From: Anaerovirgula multivorans
Lineage (GTDB): Bacteria > Bacillota > Clostridia > Peptostreptococcales > Natronincolaceae
Direction of reading: 5' to 3'
Assembly: GCF_900188145.1 (NCBI RefSeq)
Contig: NZ_FZOJ01000012.1
Span: 1 to 64,000 of the forward strand
Length of the DNA stretch: 64,000 bases
Positions 10,076 to 19,599 of the stretch are shown here, one piece after another (position 1 is the first letter of the stretch; every line of letters begins with the position of its first letter). Both the position numbers and the translations under genes were made by a program. A model generated the notes under the pieces. The model did not search any database. It was given only the letters and a program-made list of their open reading frames with translations, and was not told the origin of the DNA.

Positions 10076-12163
10076 ATGTTGGACAACAGAAAGCTTCAAA
10101 TTCTCAGGGAAATCATGAATGCCAATAAGGGAATTCATATTAAAAACCTGCAAGAAAAAATGAAAGTGTCTCGCAGAACCATCTATTATGATATTAAGAT
10201 GATTAATTATTGGCTGGAAACTAATGGATTGGATGCGATCAATACTTCACGGCAGAGCGGTTTTTCAATCAATTTAGAAAAAGAAAAAGCAATTGAAGAG
10301 CTTCTTCCAGTAATTAATGAATATGAATATGAACCTTCCGCTGATGAACGTATGGCATTGATTCTTATCTTAATCACATGTACAAGTTCAAAGTATGGGA
10401 TACAAGAGCTTTCAGATTTGACGAATGTAGCTAGATCGACTTGCCTAAAAGACATCAAGAATTGCTCTGAATTTTTAAAGAAGTTTGAGGTGGGTTTGGA
10501 CTATGATAGAGTTGCCGGATATTACTTATTAGGTAATGAAATGAGCGTTAGGAAATCGATTGCATATGCAATTACGCTCCTTCTAGACCATTTTCACGCT
10601 GAATTGTTAAATGAGAAGTTGAGAAGAGCATTGAATAATGTAGAAATGGATTTAAATATAGGGCATTCTATCGATTTTTTTAAAGAAGCACTTATGCAAA
10701 CAGAGTCAATATTGGAAAGAAAGTTCAATGATCGTATGCTTCGATTTATCAGTTATTATTTAGGCTTAATAACGTTTCGAATTCGTAGGGAAATCTTTGT
10801 TGATTATCCTCAAGAAGAGGGCGTACAAGTTAAACATGCTAAAGAATATACAGCAGCCCAGGTCGTTTGTACTAAAATGAAAGAAAGGTTTAGTATGAAT
10901 TTAAACGATGGGGAATTTGTTCATGTTGCAATCCAATTGCTCTGTGCAAGTTTAGATGCCTATTACGTTAATCAACCTAACGATTTATCGACTATGATAA
11001 AGAATGAAATCATACCAGATTTAATTAGAGAATTTGAAATCTTGTCGTGCATTGTATTTGAAAACAAACCAGACTTACAAAAAAATTTATACGTTCACTT
11101 CCTTCCAGCTTATTATCGTGCTGTCTATCAAATTCATGTTGAGAATCCAATTAAAGATGAGATCATCATGGATTATGGTGAGATTTATAGTCTTACTAAA
11201 AGGGCTCTTAGACCTACGGAAGTAAGGCTTGGAATTACCTTTAACGAATCGGAAACAACTTATTTTGCAATGCATTTTGGGAGTTGGTTTAAAAATCAAG
11301 GCCTTAATTTGAATACTAAGAATATTGCTGTTGTTTGTCCGAGTGGAATCGCAACGTCGAATTTCATTGCCAAACAGATTGTTAACTTGGTACCAGATGA
11401 ATGCAATGTACGAACTTATTCCTTTAGAGAGTTTGAATCTAAAAAACCAAAAGTTGATTTAGTAGTTTCGACATCGTACTTAAATAGACTAACAAATGCT
11501 TTATGTGTTACACCTATTATAACAAGTGATGATAAAAAAGAAATTTTGAATCGATTAGGTTACACACGAAAAACATTCTATAAGAACGAAATTGTCCATG
11601 ATATGCTCAATATTGTAGAAAAATACTGCGAAGTGAAGGATATGGAAATGTTAGTCAATGAACTTAAAAACTATTTTTCTGATGATCTGACACTTCATGA
11701 GGAGGTAACATATAAACCCATGTTAAGTGAGTTAATTATTTCAGATCACATTCGTATCGTTGAACAGGCGAGCGACTGGAAAGAAGCAATAAAAATGGCT
11801 TCAGAACCTTTACTAAACAGAAAGTATATTAATCAGGAGTATGTTGATGCCATGATTGATACAGTTGTTAATGTAGGCCCGTATTTTGTGATAGGACCCA
11901 GAATCGCCATACCGCATGCAAGACCAGAGAATGGGGTTAATAAATTAAGTATGAGTTTACTTAAGCTTAATCAAGATGTTGATTTTAATGATGACGAAGA
12001 ACACTCTGTAAACTTGATTATTATTTTAGCTGCGGAGGATAATTCTTCGCATTTAAAAGCATTATCACAATTGACAACACTGCTGTCAAGACCTGAAGAA
12101 GTGGAAGCAATAATGAAGGCAGAATCTGTCGCTGCAATTTTGTCAGTTATTGAAAAATACTAA
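10076..12163 (+). CDS. PRD-containing PTS-controlled transcriptional regulator with EIIA domain
   Basis: 695 residues from the ATG at 10076 behind AAAGGAGTC. The longer open frame from 9995 has no ribosome site. Order of domains: N-terminal helix-turn-helix (about 1-70, with VSRRTIYYDIKMINYWL), two PTS regulation domains (about 180-400), an EIIB-like domain near 405-500 (VVCPSGIATSNFIAKQI), and a C-terminal EIIA domain (about 545-690) with its phosphorylatable His614 in IPHARPE. It heads an ascorbate-type PTS operon, which it probably activates. No separate EIIA gene is present, so its EIIA domain may also pass phosphate to the EIIB. Confidence 0.9.
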   Translation: MLDNRKLQILREIMNANKGIHIKNLQEKMKVSRRTIYYDIKMINYWLETNGLDAINTSRQSGFSINLEKEKAIEELLPVINEYEYEPSADERMALILILITCTSSKYGIQELSDLTNVARSTCLKDIKNCSEFLKKFEVGLDYDRVAGYYLLGNEMSVRKSIAYAITLLLDHFHAELLNEKLRRALNNVEMDLNIGHSIDFFKEALMQTESILERKFNDRMLRFISYYLGLITFRIRREIFVDYPQEEGVQVKHAKEYTAAQVVCTKMKERFSMNLNDGEFVHVAIQLLCASLDAYYVNQPNDLSTMIKNEIIPDLIREFEILSCIVFENKPDLQKNLYVHFLPAYYRAVYQIHVENPIKDEIIMDYGEIYSLTKRALRPTEVRLGITFNESETTYFAMHFGSWFKNQGLNLNTKNIAVVCPSGIATSNFIAKQIVNLVPDECNVRTYSFREFESKKPKVDLVVSTSYLNRLTNALCVTPIITSDDKKEILNRLGYTRKTFYKNEIVHDMLNIVEKYCEVKDMEMLVNELKNYFSDDLTLHEEVTYKPMLSELIISDHIRIVEQASDWKEAIKMASEPLLNRKYINQEYVDAMIDTVVNVGPYFVIGPRIAIPHARPENGVNKLSMSLLKLNQDVDFNDDEEHSVNLIIILAAEDNSSHLKALSQLTTLLSRPEEVEAIMKAESVAAILSVIEKY

Positions 12164-12179
12164 AAGGAGGTGAAAATGT

Positions 12180-12446
12180 ATGAAGAAAATTTTGATTGTC
12201 TGTGGGAATGGATTGGGAAGTAGTTTTATGGTTTCATTAAAAGTAGAAGGAATTATCAAGAAACTTGGTATCGACGCTACAGTTGAACACACCGATCTAT
12301 CGTCAGCAAAAGGAATGTCGGCAGATCTGTACCTTGGTTCAAGAGATATTATTATGAACTTAGCGTCCGAAAATAGGAACGTTGCTGGTTTGATTAATCT
12401 TTTGGATGAACAGGAACTGAAAAAAGCAATAACAGATTATCTTTAG
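12180..12446 (+). CDS. ulaB: PTS EIIB component, ascorbate (Ula/Sga) type
   Basis: 88 residues with the family signature KILIVCGNGLGSSFMV. Cys8 is the phosphorylation site. The EIIB takes phosphate from an EIIA and gives it to the sugar brought in by EIIC. It starts 17 bases after the regulator, behind AAAAGGAGGTG, and ends 15 bases before the EIIC gene, so all three form an operon. The substrate is ascorbate or a related acid by family. The catabolic ula genes are not in the window, so the substrate is not proven. Confidence 0.85.
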   Translation: MKKILIVCGNGLGSSFMVSLKVEGIIKKLGIDATVEHTDLSSAKGMSADLYLGSRDIIMNLASENRNVAGLINLLDEQELKKAITDYL

Positions 12447-12461
12447 TAAGGGGGAAATTTA

Positions 12462-13721
12462 ATGTCAAAGTACATTCTAGATATTCTTTCGACACCAGCA
12501 ATCTTAGTCGGTGCATTTGCACTGATAGGATTGTTGCTTCAAAAGGCGAAAACATCAAATGTAATTTCTGGATCACTTAAAGCTACTTTGGGATTTGTAA
12601 TTCTTGGAGCAGGGGCAGGAACACTTATAGGCTCGCTTAATTCCTTTAGTACTCTTTTTGAAGCAGCTTTTCATGTAAAAGGCGTTATTCCAAACAATGA
12701 AGCGGTAGTTGCACTAGCGCTCGAAGAGTTTGGGACTGCGACAGCGTTGATTATGGTATTTGGAATGGTCGTAAATTTAGTTTTAGCTAGGTTTACCAAG
12801 CTGAAGTATGTATTTCTTACAGGGCATCACACTTTATTTATGGCATGCATGATTGCAGCAGTATTTATTGCAGGTGGTTTATCAGGACCTATTTTAATAG
12901 CTTCTGGTGCACTTATACTTGGATTATTGATGGTTGTAATGCCAGCAATTTTGCAACCGTTCACACGCCAAATTACAGGAAATGATGATATTGCTTTAGG
13001 TCATTTTGGGTCATTTGGGTATTTAGTAGCAGCAGTTGTCGGGAAATATTTTGGCGATAAATCAAAATCTACTGAAGATTTAAAAGTACCAGAGTCGTTG
13101 TCTTTTTTAAGAGATACAAGCGTATCGATTTCGTTGACAATGCTTATCTTATTTGCAATTGTTTCAATTGCTGCAAGTCCTGCTTATATTGAAGAAGCAT
13201 TAAGTGGTGGCCAGAATTGGTTCGTATGGGCAATTATTCAATCCATTACTTTTGCGGCAGGAGTGTATGTTGTCTTAGCAGGTGTTAGAATGTTGATTGC
13301 AGAAATCGTTCCTGCTTTTAAGGGGATTTCTGATAAACTTATCCCCGATGCCAAGCCAGCATTAGATTGTCCCATAGTCTTTCCATTTGCCCCTAATGCA
13401 GTAATCATTGGCTTCGCATTCAGTTTTATTGCAGGATTGATTGGAATGTTCATTACACCATTGCTTAGTCTACCGGTGATTGTGCCAGGTCTTATTCCCC
13501 ACTTCTTCACAGGAGCGACAGCAGGGGTATATGGTAATGCAACAGGTGGAAGAAGAGGTGCAGTGCTAGGCGCTTTTGCGAATGGTGCCTTAATTAGCAT
13601 TTTACCCGCTCTTCTACTGCCTGTGCTTGGAAGCTTAGGTTTTGCATCAACAACTTTTGGAGACGCAGATTTTGGTATAGTTGGAATTATTTTAGGATAC
13701 ATCATTAAAGTTGTACAGTAA
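12462..13721 (+). CDS. ulaA: PTS EIIC component, ascorbate (UlaA) type permease
   Basis: 419 residues with about ten hydrophobic segments and no fused EIIB or EIIA. The sequence carries UlaA-like stretches: GFVILGAGAGTLIGSLNSF near residue 45, GHHTLFMACM, HFGSFGYL, and FTGATAGVYGNATGGRRGAV in the C-terminal third. It forms the membrane channel of the PTS whose EIIB is encoded just upstream. Ribosome site AAGGGGGAAATTT. Its end is followed by a short direct repeat rather than by a clear terminator. Confidence 0.88.
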   Translation: MSKYILDILSTPAILVGAFALIGLLLQKAKTSNVISGSLKATLGFVILGAGAGTLIGSLNSFSTLFEAAFHVKGVIPNNEAVVALALEEFGTATALIMVFGMVVNLVLARFTKLKYVFLTGHHTLFMACMIAAVFIAGGLSGPILIASGALILGLLMVVMPAILQPFTRQITGNDDIALGHFGSFGYLVAAVVGKYFGDKSKSTEDLKVPESLSFLRDTSVSISLTMLILFAIVSIAASPAYIEEALSGGQNWFVWAIIQSITFAAGVYVVLAGVRMLIAEIVPAFKGISDKLIPDAKPALDCPIVFPFAPNAVIIGFAFSFIAGLIGMFITPLLSLPVIVPGLIPHFFTGATAGVYGNATGGRRGAVLGAFANGALISILPALLLPVLGSLGFASTTFGDADFGIVGIILGYIIKVVQ

Positions 13722-13741
13722 TAGTATAATAGATGTGTTGG

Positions 13742-13792
13742 GGTCTAACCAAGGAGTCGGTTCCTGGGTCGTAACCAAGGGGTCGGTTCCTG
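13742..13792. repeat. tandem pair of a 25-base unit
   Basis: Two adjacent near-identical units (13742-13766 and 13767-13792) share TAACCAAGG(A/G)GTCGGTTCCTG. The GGTCGGTTCC core resembles the GGGACGGTTC motif at 59677 and may be a diverged REP-like sequence. Confidence 0.7.
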
Positions 13793-13835
13793 TGGTTACT
13801 GATTTACTAATTGGAGACATAGGCGTTTCTCATTT

Positions 13836-14846
13836 CTATGTGAAATATTCAATTTTAACATCATAAAAATTATTCTTTACAAGCTGGGACATATACTCCT
13901 TTATTTCACTACTTTTCTCCTTTGGATAAACATATTTGAATTTTCCATAGGGCCCCCATTTTAGTTGCCTGGTCTCCTCACTGAGATCTAGCTCTGTTTT
14001 GGGAAACCTCGTAAGGATCAATTCTTTTGCAGTAGCAGTAAACCTATGTTGTATTAGTTCAAAGGTAATTTCCTCTTTATACTCCCCCAGTTTAGACTTT
14101 AATCTATAGATTAAATCTTTATATTCTTCCTTCCAATTATCATGTATCATAATAGGAGCAATAATAAATCCCAATGGATATCCAGCCTTTCCAATCTTTT
14201 TCGCAGCCTCTATCCTTTCTTCAAAACTTGCCGTATTATGTTCAAATTTATTTATTATATATCTAGTATTGATACTAAATCTAAACTTAGTATGTTTATT
14301 GTGATTGATATCTAGAAATGACTCTACATTATCATATTTAGTAATTAGCCTAAGTCTTCCATATTGACTGTCCCCAAAAAATTTTACACATGTTTTAAGG
14401 TTCCCTGTTAAATGTTCGAGGGCGATAGGGTCAGTGATGCTTCCACACTCAAATGTAGTTATATTAGGAAGATTCTTGTCTATATGTGATTGGATCACTT
14501 GAAGTATCTCATCTATATTTACAAATACCTTCATGAATGGTTTTTCCCCTTGAGTTGTTTGTAAATAGCAGTATTCACAATGTCCTGGGCATGAACTTGA
14601 TAGGGCAAATTGGTAGTCTGCAGATGGTCTACATGGTCTTAACTCTTTTTGTTTATTTACGGTCAAATAAATAGTTCTTTTTGATTTAACATAATTTTCA
14701 GAAGGTGTTTTTCCTTCTATTGTGACTCTATTGGTTTCTCTTATGGGTACATTTAGTTTTTCTAAATTTTCCTTAGCCAGCCTTCCAGCTTCATATTTTA
14801 AACTTTTAGGATCAATATATGCCATATCTGGTATGAATAAATTCAC
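13836..14846 (-). CDS. splB: spore photoproduct lyase
   Basis: 336 residues from a GTG at 14846, which lies eight bases after GGAGG. An ATG ten codons upstream (14876) is open but has no good ribosome site. This radical SAM enzyme reverses the thymine dimer (spore photoproduct) formed in dormant spores under UV. The iron-sulfur motif CPGHCEYC (Cys86, Cys90, Cys93 in this numbering) is intact, and the downstream SITDPIALEH and RFSINTRYI segments fit SplB. No splA precedes it. It indicates a spore-former. Confidence 0.93.
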   Translation of the reverse strand: MNLFIPDMAYIDPKSLKYEAGRLAKENLEKLNVPIRETNRVTIEGKTPSENYVKSKRTIYLTVNKQKELRPCRPSADYQFALSSSCPGHCEYCYLQTTQGEKPFMKVFVNIDEILQVIQSHIDKNLPNITTFECGSITDPIALEHLTGNLKTCVKFFGDSQYGRLRLITKYDNVESFLDINHNKHTKFRFSINTRYIINKFEHNTASFEERIEAAKKIGKAGYPLGFIIAPIMIHDNWKEEYKDLIYRLKSKLGEYKEEITFELIQHRFTATAKELILTRFPKTELDLSEETRQLKWGPYGKFKYVYPKEKSSEIKEYMSQLVKNNFYDVKIEYFT

Positions 14847-14876
14847 ATGAATCGCCTCCACCAATATTGTTCCCAT

Positions 14877-15216
14877 TTATTTAATATTATTATGCACAGA
14901 CAAAGGGACAGGAAGATGCCCATGCAGATGTTGTATCTGATGAACTACCGGAAGGGCAGCAAGATTTAGGGAGATAACCGTCTTATCCTTATGTAGAGCC
15001 CATCCGATTTTCAAAATAATTATCACTTGTTTTTTCTACCCTATTTATAGTATATTATCTATATAGTACCATATATGTAAAATTTTATAAAACAAAACCC
15101 ATTAATTATTTTTTCTATGTTTTCCTATGAAATATGTGTTGTATGAAGAGTACAAAAAGAAAAAAAGGAAAATCTACTTTTTGAAATTATTTACCACTGA
15201 AAGGAGGGAATTCACT
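14877..15216. other. intergenic region before the S8 protease
   Basis: A REP-like fragment GACAAAGGGACAGG sits at 14899-14912. A short open tail on the plus strand follows to a TAA near 14976 (it would end in ELPEGQQDLGR), possibly the remnant of a lost gene. The rest is AT-rich upstream sequence of the protease gene, with no hairpin of note. Confidence 0.4.
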
Positions 15217-16977
15217 ATGAAGTATGATAAGATTGCTCCAGGACTGACCAATGCCTTAGAGGATTATAAAAGGGAAGGCGTAAGGGGATTGCTATCTCAT
15301 GAAAGGCGGATGGGATTAATCGTTACGGAAGATACCCCCAAGCCCCCACGAGTTATCGTTCTTATTGATTGTGACGAAACAGCTCAGCTTGATCATCTTG
15401 CTGCACACGGGATTCGGGTTAATCAACCAAAGGGCCAGATTCGAACAGGATTTTTACCTCTTGAAAAGCTGGATATATTATCTGAAGAAGCGGCGATTCG
15501 TCGTATCATTCCTTCTCATCCTTTAATGCTTAGGATGGATGTAGGACGAAGCAAAGTACATCTTCCACCCCCTTCACAAAGTCCATGGACAGGAAAAAAT
15601 GTTATTATCGGTATCATTGATACTGGCATCGATCCAAAACATCCTGCCTTTGAAGGACGAATTTTACGGATCTGGGATCAAATCATATCCGGTCCCGGTG
15701 TAGCAGAGGGTGATTATGGTATTGAGCTTACCGGACCATTACTTGAAGTATCTAGAGACACTAACGGACATGGTACTCATGTAGCAGGAATTGCCAGCGG
15801 CAATGATGAAAAATATCTCGGTATAGCACCAGAGGCAGAATTTGTTATCGTCAAGTCAGATTTACAAACCGGCCATATCATTGACGGATTATACTACATT
15901 TTTAGAGTTGCAGAAGAACTTGGTCGTCCGGCAGTTATAAATCTCAGTCTTGGAGGACATGCTGACCCCCATGACGGCAGTGACCCATTATCAATAGCTA
16001 TTGATACATTATCTGGCAAAGGACGCATTGTTTGTTGTGCCGCCGGTAATGAAGGTAATGATAATATTCATGCCCAGGCTACTGTTTCTGAAGGAGAAAC
16101 GTGTACTGTCCGGTTTCATGTGCCATCCTCTATGCATTCACCTCTTCATGAGCCTATTAGAACCATGGTATTAAATGGTTGGTATTCAGGAACGGATCAG
16201 GTTGAGGTGGCTATTCAGTCTCCTCAAGGATTTACAACACCTTTTCAAGGTCCCATAACCAATGGTTTACCTAGAAGAGAGTATGATTTACCGGAAGGGT
16301 TTATACGAATCGTAACACCAGGCCCAGACCTTGAAAATGGTGATCATAATATTTGGATTGAAATCTATTCCCCATCGAACGCACCCGAATCCATCACTTC
16401 AGGCAATTGGCATCTCTTATTACGCGGATTGTCTATTCAAAATGGTCGTGTAGATATTTGGACACTGGATGACAGCTACAGCGATGATGTAATTTTCACA
16501 GATAGCAATATGCAGGATAGTATGAAGATTGGCTCTCCAGGGGCAGCCCATAGAGCCATAACCGTTGCTTCTTACACAACAAAAGTACAGTGGACAGATA
16601 GCAGTGGAGAGATTCGTAGAGCTTTTGCAGAAAACTTGGATCAAATTTCCAGTTTTAGCAGTGAAGGGCCTTTACGCAACGGTGTAGAAAAACCAGATGT
16701 AGCAGCTCCTGGTGCATATATCATTTCTGCACTTTCAAAAGATTCTTCTATTAACCCTGCATTCAAGGTTGATGATCATCATAGAGTTATGGCAGGAACT
16801 AGTATGGCAACACCCTTTATTTCTGGTGTCATCGCTTTATTACTGGAAAAGGATTCAACAATGGATCCAGAAGAAGTTAAGGCGTGGCTGAAAAAGGATA
16901 GTTCTATCCCTGGGTACCGGTCAGAAGGTTTTCATCCTAAGTGGGGCTATGGACTTATTGATTTAAATAATTTATAA
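15217..16977 (+). CDS. subtilisin-like S8 serine protease with N-terminal prodomain
   Basis: 586 residues from the ATG at 15217 behind AAAGGAGGG; the frame open from 15127 lacks a ribosome site. The catalytic triad is complete: Asp135 in GIIDTGID, His185 in NGHGTHVAG, Ser529 in GTSMATPF. A prodomain-like region (about 40-108, starting RVIVLID) precedes the catalytic domain. An inserted beta-rich domain (about 295-430) separates His and Ser, as in the clostridial Csp germination proteases and other large subtilases. There is no signal peptide or membrane segment. It may act in the spore or cytoplasm, or leave by another route. It is followed 49 bases later by a small prodomain-like gene. Confidence 0.88.
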   Translation: MKYDKIAPGLTNALEDYKREGVRGLLSHERRMGLIVTEDTPKPPRVIVLIDCDETAQLDHLAAHGIRVNQPKGQIRTGFLPLEKLDILSEEAAIRRIIPSHPLMLRMDVGRSKVHLPPPSQSPWTGKNVIIGIIDTGIDPKHPAFEGRILRIWDQIISGPGVAEGDYGIELTGPLLEVSRDTNGHGTHVAGIASGNDEKYLGIAPEAEFVIVKSDLQTGHIIDGLYYIFRVAEELGRPAVINLSLGGHADPHDGSDPLSIAIDTLSGKGRIVCCAAGNEGNDNIHAQATVSEGETCTVRFHVPSSMHSPLHEPIRTMVLNGWYSGTDQVEVAIQSPQGFTTPFQGPITNGLPRREYDLPEGFIRIVTPGPDLENGDHNIWIEIYSPSNAPESITSGNWHLLLRGLSIQNGRVDIWTLDDSYSDDVIFTDSNMQDSMKIGSPGAAHRAITVASYTTKVQWTDSSGEIRRAFAENLDQISSFSSEGPLRNGVEKPDVAAPGAYIISALSKDSSINPAFKVDDHHRVMAGTSMATPFISGVIALLLEKDSTMDPEEVKAWLKKDSSIPGYRSEGFHPKWGYGLIDLNNL

Positions 16978-17026
16978 AGAGTTGTGATATAATAAAAGAA
17001 AATGAAAAAAAGAGCGTGAGGGTTAT

Positions 17027-17293
17027 ATGGATTATTCAAAAATAGATGCGGTACTTGCAGCCAAATTGGCTGACGTTCAAGATCAAGATCAAAAATGCCT
17101 GATTGTTTTAATCAAAACAGTACAGGTACCAAATGCTACAGAAACAGCTTTCCTAGAAAGCTTGGGAATTAAGAAGAACGTACAGAATCAACAATTATTT
17201 ACTGCAACGCTCTCTGCAAATAACATTGCAGATCTATCCGAAAAGCCATGGGTCAAATATATTAAACCTTCACATGAATTGTATCTTACGTAA
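17027..17293 (+). CDS. small protein resembling a free-standing subtilase prodomain
   Basis: 88 residues, start ATG after GTGAGGGTTAT. The body (KCLIVLIKT, then LESLGIKKN, then FTATLSANNIADLSEKPWVKYIKPS) follows the same plan as the prodomain of the adjacent protease, where RVIVLID leads to GFLPLEKLDILSEE and IRRIIPSHPL. Free prodomain-like proteins can fold or inhibit a subtilase in trans (I9 inhibitor-like). Position, size and this internal likeness suggest it is a partner or inhibitor of the upstream protease. That role is inferred. Confidence 0.6.
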   Translation: MDYSKIDAVLAAKLADVQDQDQKCLIVLIKTVQVPNATETAFLESLGIKKNVQNQQLFTATLSANNIADLSEKPWVKYIKPSHELYLT

Positions 17294-17396
17294 GCTACTT
17301 GTTTATTTTCAGTTCTTATTCAAAAGGAGTTATTACAAAGAGGAGTGATCTTGATCTTTGTATTATTACTAATACTAGTAGTCAACTCGTTTCAGC

Positions 17397-17460
17397 AAGC
17401 TGAAACATCGGGGAATCAGGTGGAGTAGAGTTCTCCATCTGATTCCCCGATGTTCAGCTT
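17397..17460. terminator. long bidirectional hairpin between convergent genes
   Basis: The arm at 17397-17425 (AAGCTGAA...AATCAGGTGGAG) pairs with 17433-17460 over 28 bases, with one bulge and one G-U type mismatch and a 7-base loop. It separates the protease operon (plus) from the chemoreceptor gene (minus), whose stop is 55 bases away. T-runs are weak, so the stem length must do the work if this is a terminator. Confidence 0.65.
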
Positions 17461-17514
17461 TAGTTGGAGGAGTTTACTTCCTAAAATCTGCCATCGTTTT
17501 AAAATCAGGCTGAT

Positions 17515-19149
17515 TTACCCTTGTATCTTGAAGCGTTGCAATAATTTCCGTAGATTTTCAGATGCTCCTGCCAAAAGATTCGCATTCTGTGCGATTTCTT
17601 CCGACATGGCACTTTGTTCCTCAATGGTGGCAGCAATATCTTGCATTGCTAGGGAAGTTGTCTTGGCAGCATCATTCACTGCTGTTGTTTCCTTCTCCAA
17701 CTGGAAACTAGCATCATTTAACGCTAACGTAAATTCTCCGTTTTCCTTCATTTGTCCCGTAATGGTTTCTAGTGAATTTAAAATTTCCCTAATACTTTCT
17801 CCAGTTTCTTCTATAACAGTACTTCCTTTCTCTACCTCTTGACTACCTACTTTCATGGCAGCTACAGCTTCTTTTGTTTTTTTCTGGGTTTCAGTGATAA
17901 TTTCCATTATTTCCAATGCAGAATGACTAGAATCTTCTGCTAGTTTTTTTACCTCTTCTGCAACTACTGCAAAGCCTCTTCCATGATCACCTGCCCTTGC
18001 TGCTTCAATAGCTGCATTCAAGGCCAGCAAATTGGTTTGCTCTGCAATACCAGTAATAGTATGGATAATATCTCCAATTTTTTGAGACTTTTTCTCTAAA
18101 TCCCTCATAACATTGGTGGAGGACTCAAAGAATTGTCGAATTACTTCCATTTGTCGAATAGAAGATTCAATGGAGGCATTTCCCTTTTGACCTTTTATCA
18201 TTCCTTCCTCTCCCGAATTCATTGCCATCTTCATGCTTTCCATCAATTGGTGCATATCTTTTGAAATTCTTCGCATAAATTCTGAAACTTCCTCCATTGA
18301 TGCCACCTGCTCCTGGGCCCCCGCACTGACTTCCTGTATGGTTGCAGCGATATTTTCTGTAGCTTTTTGAACCTCCTCTGTTGATGTTTCCTGTTCTGAA
18401 GAACTCTTGGCTACTTGTGATGCAATATCTATAAGCTTTCCCACCAATGTGTTAAAACCCATACTGAGCTTGTTGGTCTCATACAACAATTGCCCCAATA
18501 CGTCCTGACGTGTATTTTTTTCGTGAAAGGTCAGATCACCACTTCCAACCCTTTTCATTCCTTTTTCAACAACATTAAGAATTTTTCTTTGGCTTTTCTT
18601 GGAAGAATAAGCAGCAATAAAAGCTGTAATAATACCTACGACTCCTCCAGTAAAAAACGAGGTTTGAGACATTCCCCCTATGTAAATAACTGCCAATGTC
18701 AGTATCGGAGAAAGTAAAATTGTGGTAAAGTTTCTTAACATTAAACTATCTTCTATTTTTACAATTCCTACTCTCACAGTGTGATAACGTTTTCCCTTTA
18801 TGCGTACAGGACTGGCTGCATCAACTAACACTTCTCCTGTGTTCCGATGATACACTTGCACAACAGGCTCATTGGATTGTATTCCTTTACGGGCTACATC
18901 ATCAAAAAAAACCATCCCTTCACGAAAAGGGTTTGTATGAATCAAACTTAAACCCTCCATATTAGATACTAAGATATACTCCACCTGTTCCAGATTGTTT
19001 TTAAAAATCTCATATAGTTTTTCTCTACCCCCTTGATCTAATGGAGTTTCCGTCAGAATTTCTGCTGTAATACGTGCCATTTCCTTTGAAATACTCAAAG
19101 TTTGTCTTGCAATTTTCGATCGTAAATTTAATGATGCTTTGGCTACCAT
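17515..19149 (-). CDS. methyl-accepting chemotaxis protein
   Basis: 544 residues from the ATG at 19149 behind GGAGGTGTATTT; a longer frame to 19284 has no ribosome site. The N-terminal 125 residues look like a single-domain sensor and contain no membrane segment. Two hydrophobic segments follow together (about 130-180), then a HAMP-like linker, then the signalling coiled coil. Its hairpin tip is intact ([35 protein letters not shown]), where CheA and CheW bind. A sensor before rather than between the membrane segments is unusual and suggests that it reads a cytoplasmic signal. Expression is probably set by the inverted repeat at 19197-19242. Confidence 0.9.
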   Translation of the reverse strand: MVAKASLNLRSKIARQTLSISKEMARITAEILTETPLDQGGREKLYEIFKNNLEQVEYILVSNMEGLSLIHTNPFREGMVFFDDVARKGIQSNEPVVQVYHRNTGEVLVDAASPVRIKGKRYHTVRVGIVKIEDSLMLRNFTTILLSPILTLAVIYIGGMSQTSFFTGGVVGIITAFIAAYSSKKSQRKILNVVEKGMKRVGSGDLTFHEKNTRQDVLGQLLYETNKLSMGFNTLVGKLIDIASQVAKSSSEQETSTEEVQKATENIAATIQEVSAGAQEQVASMEEVSEFMRRISKDMHQLMESMKMAMNSGEEGMIKGQKGNASIESSIRQMEVIRQFFESSTNVMRDLEKKSQKIGDIIHTITGIAEQTNLLALNAAIEAARAGDHGRGFAVVAEEVKKLAEDSSHSALEIMEIITETQKKTKEAVAAMKVGSQEVEKGSTVIEETGESIREILNSLETITGQMKENGEFTLALNDASFQLEKETTAVNDAAKTTSLAMQDIAATIEEQSAMSEEIAQNANLLAGASENLRKLLQRFKIQG

Positions 19150-19196
19150 AAATACACCTCCTATAAATACTGACTGATAGATACCTTTCTTAACAT

Positions 19197-19242
19197 AATT
19201 CGACAGATTATACCAAATTCCTTTAATACAATCTGTCGAATT
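19197..19242 (-). promoter_or_regulatory. 13-base inverted repeat around the chemoreceptor promoter
   Basis: AATTCGACAGATT (19197-19209) and AATCTGTCGAATT (19230-19242) are perfect inverted copies 20 bases apart. A minus-strand -10 TATAAT (19212-19207) overlaps the inner edge of one copy, and the -35 region falls in the other. This looks like an operator flanking the core promoter, 48 bases upstream of the chemoreceptor ATG. The regulator is unknown. Confidence 0.65.
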
Positions 19243-19599
19243 GAGAAAATTTAAAAAAGTTAACCGACTGATATCTAAACACATTTTTCTGCCAATAAAA
19301 CACCAATAACCGTTTTACAATCCAAAATATTTCCATTTTTTGCTTTTTCTAACTGTTACTCATCTTATCTACAGTTGGATCTGCATTAGCTATTTCGATA
19401 GATGCTAATATAATAAATATTCTATAGTAGCTATTCTATAATATTTTCTACCTTCCTTCAATAAAACAAAATTCCCCGCTGACAGATAAATATAAAAAAT
19501 GAAAGAGTAAAGCTTTATAAAGATATTTTCAAGTACTTATATAACTAACAAATATTTATGTGCTAGTCTTTTTTCAATCAAATTGCTATCTGTGGATTT
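19243..19599. other. intergenic region, AT-rich
   Basis: No gene or clear repeat is seen between the chemoreceptor upstream region and the end of the MocR gene. A loose inverted stretch near 19415-19450 (ATTCTATAG/CTATTCTATAAT) is too weak to call. Confidence 0.4.

Noticed and set aside
13238..13705. 155-codon open frame on the minus strand inside the EIIC gene
   Set aside because: It is a mirror of the EIIC coding sequence, with low-complexity alanine/proline composition and no ribosome site.
17397..17460. Long hairpin as the end of an insertion sequence
   Set aside because: It lies alone between two convergent genes with no transposase or second copy in the window; a terminator is the simpler reading.
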